This document shows, in pieces, positions 1 to 4,997 of a DNA stretch of 5,164 nt. Source of the stretch: JBBRHF01 sp038223055 (GTDB lineage Bacteria > Actinomycetota > Actinomycetes > JACCUZ01); contig JBBRHF010000234.1 in the NCBI GenBank assembly GCA_038223055.1, positions 1-5,164 on the forward strand, given 5' to 3'. The position numbers were made by a program, and so were the translations under genes. The first letter of the stretch is position 1, and every line of letters starts with the position of its first letter. Below the pieces are notes generated by a model. The model searched no databases. It was not told where the DNA came from and saw nothing but the letters and a program-made list of their open reading frames with translations.

Positions 1-40
1 ATCGTCGGCAACGCGAGAATCAGATGACAACCTACGAACT

Positions 41-46
41 GGAGGG
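41..46 (+). promoter_or_regulatory. Ribosome binding site of the 56-residue ORF
   Basis: GGAGGG lies eight bases before the ATG at 55. It is a strong Shine-Dalgarno match at good spacing, and is the main reason to accept the short ORF and to reject the ATG at 24, which has no comparable site. Confidence 0.7.
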
Positions 47-54
47 ATTCGACC

Positions 55-225
55 ATGGCAGTCGACCATCACCACGCGGTTCAGTCAGCGGCGGACTACG
101 CGAAGCAGGCGGCCTCGGTCGCGGAGAGCCTCGAGCCTGGCACCTTTGACGCCGTCCAGGCGCTCGCACTCGTGTCCATCGCTCACAGTCTAACCGTTCT
201 GGCGGAGCATTCTCGGCAGTCCTGA
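55..225 (+). CDS. Small hypothetical protein (56 aa) at the head of the aldolase-mtnA cluster
   Basis: I do not recognise this protein family. The frame opens with ATG at 55 behind the strong ribosome-binding site GGAGGG and ends with TGA at 223-225, giving 56 residues. After a histidine-containing start (MAVDHHH) the chain is alanine-rich, with heptad-like spacing suggesting one or two amphipathic helices: AADYAKQAASVAESLE, then a break at PGTF, then AVQALALVSIAHSLTVLAEH. It has no signal peptide, cysteine pair or clear membrane segment, so a small soluble helical protein is likely. Codons mostly end in G or C, as in the neighbouring genes. It lies 68 bases upstream of the aldolase on the same strand, so co-transcription and a role linked to the aldolase/MtnA pathway are plausible. 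That link is inference from position only. Confidence 0.62.
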   Translation: MAVDHHHAVQSAADYAKQAASVAESLEPGTFDAVQALALVSIAHSLTVLAEHSRQS

Positions 226-293
226 ACCCGTATGTCGCTCTGGAGTGGTCCGGCATGACCGCGAGACCAGGCCTGAGATAGCAAGGGGTGCGC

Positions 294-941
294 ATGCTGC
301 TCGAGGATGAACGGCGTCAGGTGGTCGCCGCCTGCCGCCGGCTCGTGGACGAGCGGCTCGTGGTGGGCACCGCCGGCAACGTGTCGGTGCGCGTCGAGGA
401 TCTGATCGTGGTCACACCCAGCGGGGTGGACTACCGGACCCTGACACCCGAGGCCGTCGGCGTGCACCGCCTCGACGGCACACCGGTAGCAGCGCAGCTG
501 GCACCCACCAGCGAGCTGCCGCTGCACCTTGCGGTCTACGCCGACACCGACGCGATGGCGGTCGTGCACCACCACGCCGTCGCGTCGACCGCACTGTCCC
601 TTGTCGTTGAGCGTGTCCCCACCTCGCACTACTACAGCGCCCTGTTCGGCGGCCAGGTAAGGGTCGCGCCCTACGCGACGTACGGCAGCGATCAGCTTGC
701 CCAGAACGTCGCTGCGGCCCTGCAGGGTCGCGGCGGCGCGCTGATGAGCAACCATGGGGCCATCTGCATCGGGGCGACGATCGACCAGGCCTTCGACCGG
801 GCCGTCTACCTGGACTGGATGTGCGAGGTCCAGCTGCGGGCCATGTCCACCGGCCAGCCCGTCAAGGTGCTCCCAGACGAGGAGATCAGCCGCGTCGCCG
901 GGCTGCTCGCCGGATATGGCCAGACCGTCCCCCCGTCCTGA
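294..941 (+). CDS. Class II aldolase (FucA/Ald2-like), probable DHAP-shunt aldolase
   Basis: This is a zinc-dependent class II aldolase/adducin-fold protein of 215 residues, the usual length for L-fuculose-phosphate aldolases. In order, it shows the phosphate-binding GTAGNVS loop (25-31), TPSG (41-44), the catalytic glutamate in TSELPLH (E74), the zinc ligands H92 and H94 in VVHHHAV, and the third zinc histidine in SNHG (H154). These fall almost exactly where E73, H92, H94 and H155 lie in E. coli FucA. I chose ATG 294 because AAGGGG (283-288) sits five bases upstream; GTG 288 would overlap that site. Lying 76 bases before mtnA, it most likely cleaves 5-methylthioribulose- or 5-deoxyribulose-1-phosphate to DHAP plus an aldehyde, as Ald2 does. 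MtnB, the dehydratase of the classical methionine salvage pathway, has the same fold and is the main alternative. The compact FucA-like motif spacing argues for an aldolase. Family assignment is firm; substrate is inferred. Confidence 0.92.
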   Translation: MLLEDERRQVVAACRRLVDERLVVGTAGNVSVRVEDLIVVTPSGVDYRTLTPEAVGVHRLDGTPVAAQLAPTSELPLHLAVYADTDAMAVVHHHAVASTALSLVVERVPTSHYYSALFGGQVRVAPYATYGSDQLAQNVAAALQGRGGALMSNHGAICIGATIDQAFDRAVYLDWMCEVQLRAMSTGQPVKVLPDEEISRVAGLLAGYGQTVPPS

Positions 942-1002
942 CCACGTGGACCCGACGAGCGCCGGTGCCTACGCTGCCGTCACGTTCTCGAACAACGCAA
1001 GG

Positions 1003-1008
1003 AAGGGG
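1003..1008 (+). promoter_or_regulatory. Ribosome binding site of mtnA
   Basis: AAGGGG lies nine bases before ATG 1018 and supports that start. The same frame stays open upstream to an ATG at 754, but that extension runs through the aldolase gene in another frame and yields an arginine/proline/serine-rich shadow sequence. MtnA homology also begins only near 1018. Confidence 0.6.
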
Positions 1009-1017
1009 CGAGGCTCG

Positions 1018-2031
1018 ATGGTGCGCGCGATTGAGTGGCTCGACGACCCCCGACCCACGATCAGGCTCATCGACCAGACCGCGTTGCCCGCTGCCGAGCG
1101 CTACATCGAGGTCACCACAGTCGACGTACTGGTCCAGGCCATCCACGACCTCGTCGTGCGTGGCGCGCCGGCGCTGGGAGCAGCCGGCGCGCTGGGCGTC
1201 GCCCTGGCGATGGCCCAGGGGGCCGACGAGGGCTGGGCACCGGGACGGCTCGAGGACGAGATCGACAGGGTCCGCGATGCCCGGCCGACGGCGGTCAATC
1301 TCGCCTGGGGCGTGAATCAGGTGAGAGCGTCGGTCCCCCGCGGAACGGCGGAGGTCCTGCGCCTCGCCCGACAGGTCCTCACCGAGGACGAGGCGGCGAA
1401 CCGCCAGCTCTCCCGCCATGGCGCGGACTGGATCCTCGGGCGGGTCGCGGGCGAGAAGGTGCGGGTGATCACGCACTGCAATACCGGGGCGTTGGCCACC
1501 AGCGCCTGGGGAACCGCCTACGGAATCATCCGCGAGCTGCACACGCGGGGCCGCCTGGGCCTGGTCTATGTCGATGAGACACGGCCCCTGCTGCAAGGCG
1601 CGCGGCTGACCAGCTGGGAGCTTCTGTACGACGGGATCGAGCATGTCGTCCAGGCTGATGTCGCGGCGGCGAGCACCATCTTGCGCGGCCTGGTGGACGT
1701 CGCGATCATCGGAGCCGACCGCATCGCCGCGAACGGGGACACCGCCAACAAGGTCGGTTCGGTGAGCCTTGCGCTGGCCTGCCAGCGAGCCGGAGCGCCC
1801 TTCGTCGTCGCGGCGCCGTCGTCCACCGTCGACCGCAGCGCCGCCTGTGGCGAGGACATCGTCATCGAGGAACGACCGGAGGACGAGGTGCTCTGCCTCG
1901 CCGGGGTGCGGACCGCACCCGCAGGTGCCCGGGCCCACAACCCGGCCTTCGACATCACCCCTCACGACCTGATCAGTGTCATCGTCACCGAACTCGGCGC
2001 CGCCAAGCCGGGATCTGGCCCGCCGCGATGA
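1018..2031 (+). CDS. mtnA: S-methyl-5-thioribose-1-phosphate isomerase
   Basis: MtnA is a cytoplasmic isomerase of the eIF2B-alpha/beta/delta-like fold. It converts the aldose 5-methylthioribose-1-phosphate to the ketose 5-methylthioribulose-1-phosphate, and in the DHAP shunt also 5-deoxyribose-1-phosphate to 5-deoxyribulose-1-phosphate. The 337-residue product is full length. Diagnostic motifs are the phosphate-binding RGAPA (48-52), the catalytic cysteine in THCNTGALAT (C154), the catalytic aspartate in GADRIAANGD (D234), the NK pair of TANKVGS (N244, K245) and the C-terminal NPAFDITP signature. No key residue is missing. It follows the aldolase by 76 bases on the same strand and is probably co-transcribed. 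No mtnB, mtnC, mtnD or mtnK is visible in the window, which favours a shortened salvage route. The final 10 or so residues (AKPGSGPPR) are a loose tail. Confidence 0.97.
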   Translation: MVRAIEWLDDPRPTIRLIDQTALPAAERYIEVTTVDVLVQAIHDLVVRGAPALGAAGALGVALAMAQGADEGWAPGRLEDEIDRVRDARPTAVNLAWGVNQVRASVPRGTAEVLRLARQVLTEDEAANRQLSRHGADWILGRVAGEKVRVITHCNTGALATSAWGTAYGIIRELHTRGRLGLVYVDETRPLLQGARLTSWELLYDGIEHVVQADVAAASTILRGLVDVAIIGADRIAANGDTANKVGSVSLALACQRAGAPFVVAAPSSTVDRSAACGEDIVIEERPEDEVLCLAGVRTAPAGARAHNPAFDITPHDLISVIVTELGAAKPGSGPPR

Positions 2032-2041
2032 CCTGCGGGCC
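2017..2041 (+). terminator. Stem-loop across the mtnA stop codon
   Basis: GGCCCGC (2017-2023) pairs perfectly with GCGGGCC (2035-2041) around an 11-base loop containing the mtnA stop codon. There is no run of T after it, so it is not a classical intrinsic terminator. It may slow polymerase, protect the 3' end, or simply be a chance stem in GC-rich DNA. Confidence 0.3.
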
Positions 2042-2072
2042 ACGACGGGCCGGCTGACAGGATCATCCAGGG

Positions 2073-2077
2073 GGAGG
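2073..2077 (+). promoter_or_regulatory. Ribosome binding site of the broken acetyltransferase gene
   Basis: GGAGG sits six bases before ATG 2084. This well-formed site shows that the fragment is the true 5' end of a once-functional gene. Confidence 0.6.
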
Positions 2078-2083
2078 TCACGG

Positions 2084-2281
2084 ATGGACAGCGGCAGCGA
2101 GAACTCCACGGCGTACGTCGGCCTGCGCACCCCGCGGCTGACCCTGCGGGCGTGTCGCCCGGAGGACCGCCGCTCGTTCGCGGCAATGAACCGGGATCCG
2201 CGCGTGATGGCCCACTTCCCCGGCCTGATGGATGGCTCGTGCCGTCCTCGGCGAACACCCGCGACAGAGGGCGCGTACTGA
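2084..2281 (+). pseudogene. Truncated GNAT N-acetyltransferase (RimJ/RimL-like N-terminus)
   Basis: The frame begins with ATG 2084 and would give 65 residues. Residues about 12-50 match the typical start of RimJ/RimL-type GNAT acetyltransferases: LRTPRLTLRACRPEDRRSF, then the AAMNRDPRVMAHFPG block that forms the first helices. Homology stops near LMDG (about 2235), and the rest (SCRPRRTPATEGAY) does not resemble GNAT. The acetyl-CoA binding core (the R/QxxGxG/A loop) is absent, and I cannot find it in any frame of the next 420 bases. An intact family member would be about 170-190 residues. The product should therefore be inactive, and the break looks like a deletion or replacement rather than one frameshift. 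The original substrate cannot be inferred. Confidence 0.62.
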
Positions 2282-2475
2282 TCCCGACGGCCGCCGCGAC
2301 CTGGGCGCGGTCGCCTCAAGGACCGCAGCCGTCAGAGTGCGGCACCGCAGCCGACTGCGACGTGCGCACTTGCGCAGTCAGCGTCGGCTCCGGGTCGACG
2401 CACGGCCTGTTCGGCGATCGGCCGGCGGTCGGACAGCACGGGTCGACGGGCCGCCTGAGCGACCCCATCACCCGA

Positions 2476-2490
2476 GCCGCGGAACGCGGC
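2476..2490. terminator. Perfect 6-bp hairpin with GAA loop
   Basis: GCCGCG (2476-2481) pairs with CGCGGC (2485-2490) around a three-base loop. It is very GC-rich and lies in non-coding DNA after the mtnA cluster. No T-tract follows, so a role as a transcription end for the upstream genes is possible but unproven. Confidence 0.3.
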
Positions 2491-2500
2491 GCAGGGCAGG

Positions 2501-2520
2501 CTCGCTCTGGCTCGCTCTGG
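2501..2520 (+). repeat. Tandem duplicate of a 10-mer
   Basis: CTCGCTCTGG occurs twice in immediate succession. The second copy can also fold against GCGAG at 2522-2526 (CTCGC, six-base loop, GCGAG). A two-unit tandem like this is usually a replication-slippage product. Confidence 0.6.
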
Positions 2521-2695
2521 GGCGAGATCCGTTCACCCGCGCTTTCGCCGCGCACACGAGATCCGAGGCAGCAGAGAACCATTCCTATCCGGACATTGGT
2601 CCGCCGGTCGTGCAGCATCCGGGTGCCGCGGTTGCCGACTCGGTCGGACCCTTCCCCCGCGTCGGGCGCACCCGTCACTTCCGCGTTGGTCGCGG

Positions 2696-2701
2696 CATAC
2701 T
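2696..2701 (+). promoter_or_regulatory. Candidate -10 element for a leaderless GPP34 transcript
   Basis: CATACT ends six bases before ATG 2708, which would put the transcription start on or next to the A of the start codon. The gene has no Shine-Dalgarno site at usable spacing (GCGGGG abuts the ATG), which fits leaderless initiation, common in actinomycetes. No convincing -35 box is visible; the region near 2673-2678 reads CGTCAC. Confidence 0.35.
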
Positions 2702-2707
2702 GCGGGG

Positions 2708-3331
2708 ATGCTGATCGCGGAGGAGTTGATGTTGCTTGGGCTCGACGGGGCAAAGGGGGCGCCGGTCAACAGCAGCAAGCAGCAGCTCAAGGTCGGCATG
2801 TCCGGATCCCTTGTCGCCGAGCTCGCGTTGATGGAGCTGCTCGAAGTGCAGGAGAAGCGATTCGTCGTCAACGGTCCGCCTCCGGCCGACCCGCTCCTGG
2901 CTCGGGTGCACGCCGAGGTGGCCACCGGCAAGGGTCGGCGCAGCAAGGGACAACTCCGGCGGCTGGACAGAGCGGTCGGCGGGGTTTGGGGCGTGGTCGA
3001 GGATCGCCTTGTCGAACAACGAGTTTTGGGCCGCCGTCAGGACCACGTGCTGATGTTTCCCGTACTACGGACCCCGGTGGTGGACACCGGCGCGCAAATG
3101 AAGGTGGTGCAACGGGTGCGGGCCGCGGCCGCCGGCAACAGTGAGCTGGACCAGCGTACTGCGGTGTTGTTGGCCATGTCCGGCCCGTGCCGACTGCTGG
3201 AGGTCGTGGCCCCAGAACGGGACGGCCGCCGGCACGCGCGCAAGCGCATCGACGAGGCGACTCAGATGACACCGGTGGCCCCGGTCGTCAGGGCGGTTAT
3301 CCAGAACGCTCAGGCCGCAGCCTCGGGCTGA
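2708..3331 (+). CDS. GPP34 (GOLPH3/Vps74-like) family protein
   Basis: The 207-residue product consists of a single GPP34 domain. Family signatures are the N-terminal LIAEELMLLGLDGAKG (2-17), the following beta/helix segment (SLVAELALMELLEV), and the C-terminal HARKRIDEATQMTPVAPVVRAVI helices. Eukaryotic GOLPH3/Vps74 binds phosphatidylinositol-4-phosphate and retains glycosyltransferases in the Golgi. Bacterial relatives are common in actinomycetes, often in several copies, but their role is not established, so no function is assigned here. The protein looks intact and soluble, with no signal peptide or transmembrane helix. It is a single gene, not clearly in an operon: degraded DNA lies upstream and no gene follows on its strand. 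Translation probably starts without a leader. The family call is secure; membrane association would be inference from the eukaryotic proteins. Confidence 0.93.
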   Translation: MLIAEELMLLGLDGAKGAPVNSSKQQLKVGMSGSLVAELALMELLEVQEKRFVVNGPPPADPLLARVHAEVATGKGRRSKGQLRRLDRAVGGVWGVVEDRLVEQRVLGRRQDHVLMFPVLRTPVVDTGAQMKVVQRVRAAAAGNSELDQRTAVLLAMSGPCRLLEVVAPERDGRRHARKRIDEATQMTPVAPVVRAVIQNAQAAASG

Positions 3332-3902
3332 CGGATTGCCGGCCTGTTCCAAGCGGTTTTCCACGACGCGTGTCGACAAGGAACGGGTTCTCGGTCCCGC
3401 GCGTCGGGCCCCGTGCCGCCTCTGAACCCGGTGCGGTGACCACCTCGGCGATCTGCGACTCGGATGCGTGCTGCAGAAGCAGAGCCGCTGCACGGCGACC
3501 CCTCCGTGCCAGCTATGGTGCGAACGTCGATGCGCGGGAGCAGCGAACCTACGAGGCCATCGACGTACTGCCTGAGGGTTGTCGTAAGGTCGCCAGGCGG
3601 ACGTGGTGTGCGGGAGTTCGGCAAGCATCGCCTTCGCGGCCTCATCGTCACCTTGGCTTCACCCCCGCATATCAAGCACTATTCGACGCGCGACACGAAT
3701 GGCGCCCAGCCAGAACCGGTCCCAGTGGGAAATGGGCGTGTTCTTCAGGTGGCCCGCGCAGAGCTGTCCGCGTGGGGAATCGGAGGCCCTGGCATGGGGT
3801 CGTGCCGCAGTTCTGTTGCGCCCTCGTCGCGTGTGCGGCATGAACGAGTCGGCTCGTAGGCGTGCGACGGAATCGCTACGGATCCGTGTCCCGACGCTCG
3901 CC
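3332..3902. other. Gene-free stretch after GPP34
   Basis: About 570 bases contain no gene I can support. Plus-strand frames are shadow-like, rich in R, S and P, and lack ribosome-binding sites. On the minus strand several frames give short, more protein-like pieces in different phases: AAKAMLAELPHTT (phase of 3628), TTTLRQYVDGLVGSLLPRID (phase of 3675), and RAAALLLQHASESQIAEVV in a frame open from 3512 to 3300 without a start codon. These could be a gene broken by frameshifts, but I recognise no family. A small inverted repeat (ACGAG, TCGG, CTCGT) lies at 3844-3857 and a palindrome ACGGATCCGT at 3878-3887. Confidence 0.45.
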
Positions 3903-4145
3903 GGTGGTCACTGTAACGGATTGCCCTTCCGACAAGACGCCAAGCCGGCACCGACATCGCTTCGGCACCGGTCCGGCTGCAAGCCCGGCGGCAGCCCGGC
4001 CATCCCAAGTCCACGCTGACGCAGGTCGAGGATCCCGACGAGGTGGTCGTCCACGAACCGGGTGGTATACCGGCGGTGCGGGCAGTGCCGTCACGGTCGC
4101 CCGGTCACGGGGCGCGGTGTGACTGCTGTCGCGACGCGAAGTTCG
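3903..4145 (+). pseudogene. IS66-family transposase remnant with two frameshifts
   Basis: This is a fragment of the N-terminal part of an IS66-type transposase. One frame gives KPAPTSLRHRSGCKPGG (3942-3992), matching the basic KPAPKSLR..SGRKPGGQPGHP stretch. A one-base loss near 3990-3992 shifts to the frame reading QPGHPKSTLTQVEDPDEVV, then VHEPGG (3992-4066), the conserved PDE.V.H.P segment. One extra base near 4067 restores the first frame, which reads YRRCGQCRHGRPVTGRGVTAV (4068-4130), covering the Cys-rich zinc-binding segment and the residues after it. Homology stops near 4139 where QVFDLP would be expected, and TGA follows at 4146. The catalytic DDE domain and the accessory IS66 genes are absent. 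The left edge is uncertain, roughly 3903-3940. The family match comes from memory of conserved motifs, not from a search. Confidence 0.7.
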
Positions 4146-4734
4146 TGAGGAGGTCGACAATGATCTGCTGTTCGATCTTGGCCGCCTCGGAGCCCGTACC
4201 GCCACGTCCTGTGGTCCAGCGTGCGAGGTCGCCTGCTGTCGAGCCGTGGTCGTTTGCCAGGCTGGCGTCCGCGCCTGCGCCCAAAAGAGCAGCCACAGCG
4301 GCCGAGCATCGGTTGCGGACGGCCCGGTGCAGTGGAGTCACCCCGCCGCGGGCGGCAGCGTTCGGGTCGGCCCCGGCCTCAACGAGGTACTCGATGACCG
4401 CCCGTTGCCGCGTCGGATTCCAATTCGGTGCGCCGGGGGCACCCATGACCGCTGCGTGCAGAGGTTCGCCACCCCGACGGTTACGTGCGCGAGCGTCAGC
4501 GCCTCGCGCCACCAAATCACGCGCGATCTGCAGTTCGTAGGCGAACGCCGCAGCGTGCAGAGCCGTGTCACCCTCGTAGACCTGAGCGTGACAGTCGACG
4601 ACGAAAAACTCGGCCCAGCGATCCAGGCGTGCCGTCACCAACCCCGGTGCAGCCTCAACCGACGCCCTCACGGACGCGTGATCACCCGACGCAATGGCCA
4701 CCAGCAAGCCGGGTAGGCCGTCAATATCAGCCAC
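4105..4734 (-). CDS. Ankyrin-repeat domain protein
   Basis: A 209-residue soluble protein of ankyrin repeats, taking GTG 4734 as the start. After an N-terminal helix pair (MADIDGLPGLLVAIASGD) come repeats at about 55-84 (GDTALHAAA...LVARGADARA), 88-126 (GEPLHAAV...YLVEAGADPNA), 131-161 (VTPLHRAV...LLGAGADASLAN) and a weaker last one at 164-198. The second repeat carries the insert GAPGAPNWNP and the last carries TTGRGGTGS, both typical of one bacterial ankyrin subfamily. Ankyrin repeats bind proteins; the partner is unknown. GTG 4746 is also in frame, but AGGTGG (4748-4743) lies eight bases before GTG 4734, so I prefer the latter. The last 11 residues (FASRQQSHRAP) overlap the IS66 remnant in antisense, so the native tail was probably replaced. 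No neighbour explains its role. Confidence 0.88.
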   Translation of the reverse strand: MADIDGLPGLLVAIASGDHASVRASVEAAPGLVTARLDRWAEFFVVDCHAQVYEGDTALHAAAFAYELQIARDLVARGADARARNRRGGEPLHAAVMGAPGAPNWNPTRQRAVIEYLVEAGADPNAAARGGVTPLHRAVRNRCSAAVAALLGAGADASLANDHGSTAGDLARWTTGRGGTGSEAAKIEQQIIVDLLTNFASRQQSHRAP

Positions 4735-4742
4735 GTGGCGCG

Positions 4743-4748
4743 CCACCT
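4743..4748 (-). promoter_or_regulatory. Ribosome binding site that selects GTG 4734
   Basis: Read on the minus strand, AGGTGG spans 4748-4743 and leaves eight bases before GTG 4734. If the gene began at GTG 4746, the start codon would lie inside this site. It therefore argues for a protein four residues shorter. Confidence 0.5.
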
Positions 4749-4837
4749 CGCCCGGATAGCTCAGACCTGTCCATCAATCTTGGCGCATGCCCACCCCGCG
4801 ACGCTCGACTGGCAACGACGAACGCAAGCTGACATTT

Positions 4838-4856
4838 CTCGACGTCCGACATCGAG
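4838..4856. repeat. 19-bp near-perfect palindrome
   Basis: CTCGACGTCCGACATCGAG is palindromic about its central C, except for one mismatched pair (C at position 6 against A at position 14). In minus-strand RNA that pair becomes a G-U wobble, so an eight-pair hairpin with a three-base loop could form. It may be an operator or a leader hairpin of the ankyrin gene. Confidence 0.45.
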
Positions 4857-4861
4857 GTCAC

Positions 4862-4877
4862 GGGAACTGCCTTCTGT
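4862..4877. repeat. Direct repeat, copy 1 (16 bp)
   Basis: GGGAACTGCCTTCTGT matches 14 of 16 bases with GGAAAGTGCCTTCTGT at 4982-4997, exactly 120 bases away; the last ten bases are identical. The pair lies between an IS5-type transposase and the ankyrin gene. Confidence 0.55.
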
Positions 4878-4894
4878 GTCCTGACAGCGATTGA

Positions 4895-4912
4895 CCAACT
4901 GCGCGCTGTTGG
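4895..4912. repeat. 18-bp near-perfect palindrome
   Basis: CCAACTGCGCGCTGTTGG is self-complementary except for a T/T mismatch pair at positions 6 and 13. Its length and even symmetry suit a binding site for a dimeric regulator upstream of the ankyrin gene. Confidence 0.45.
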
Positions 4913-4981
4913 CGAGGGCACGACCAGCACATCTTAGCCTGAATCCGTGGACGGGCGGGGTGGGTGTCGGCGTGGGAACGA

Positions 4982-4997
4982 GGAAAGTGCCTTCTGT
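4982..4997. repeat. Direct repeat, copy 2 (16 bp)
   Basis: GGAAAGTGCCTTCTGT is the second copy of the repeat at 4862-4877. It lies about 40 bases past the transposase stop codon, so it may belong to, or sit just inside or outside, the end of the insertion sequence. Confidence 0.55.

Larger units (their letters stand above)
2282..2707. other. Gene-free stretch between the GNAT fragment and GPP34
   Basis: About 425 bases have no frame with recognisable homology. The open frames are arginine-, serine- and proline-rich shadow translations with no supported start. The stretch holds a tight hairpin and a tandem 10-mer near 2476-2526, and a possible promoter just before 2708. It may be what remains of the missing acetyltransferase 3' half and its downstream spacer, but the sequence no longer shows this. 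Confidence 0.5.

Noticed and set aside
1..27. An open frame ending in TGA at 25-27 (IVGNARIR) that could be the tail of an upstream gene such as mtnP.
   Set aside because: Eight residues are too few to identify anything; an upstream gene on this strand is plausible, but this end is unproven.
24..150. ATG at 24 opening a 41-codon frame (MTTYELEGFDHGS...).
   Set aside because: It has no ribosome-binding site, overlaps the better-supported ORF from 55 in another frame, and becomes R/G/S-rich like a shadow frame.
942..949. Palindrome CCACGTGG just after the aldolase stop, repeated at 4731-4738.
   Set aside because: An eight-base GC-rich palindrome occurring twice is unremarkable, and the second copy lies within the start of the ankyrin coding region.
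754..1017. N-terminal extension of mtnA back to ATG 754.
   Set aside because: It runs inside the aldolase gene in another frame, is low-complexity R/S/P, and the MtnA family starts near 1018.
886..2319. A 477-codon open frame on the minus strand opposite mtnA.
   Set aside because: It is the antisense of mtnA with shadow-type composition (D/R/G/V-rich) and no recognisable motif. Long antisense frames are expected in GC-rich genes.
2152..3144. A 330-codon plus-strand frame across the gene-free stretch into GPP34.
   Set aside because: It overlaps the clear GPP34 gene out of frame, has no ribosome-binding site and shows no family signature.
3318..3330. CAGCC-TCG-GGCTG hairpin at the end of the GPP34 gene as a terminator.
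   Set aside because: The stem is only five pairs, lies within the coding end and has no T-tract.
4246..4716. Plus-strand frames opposite the ankyrin gene.
   Set aside because: They are antisense shadows of a gene with obvious ankyrin repeats.
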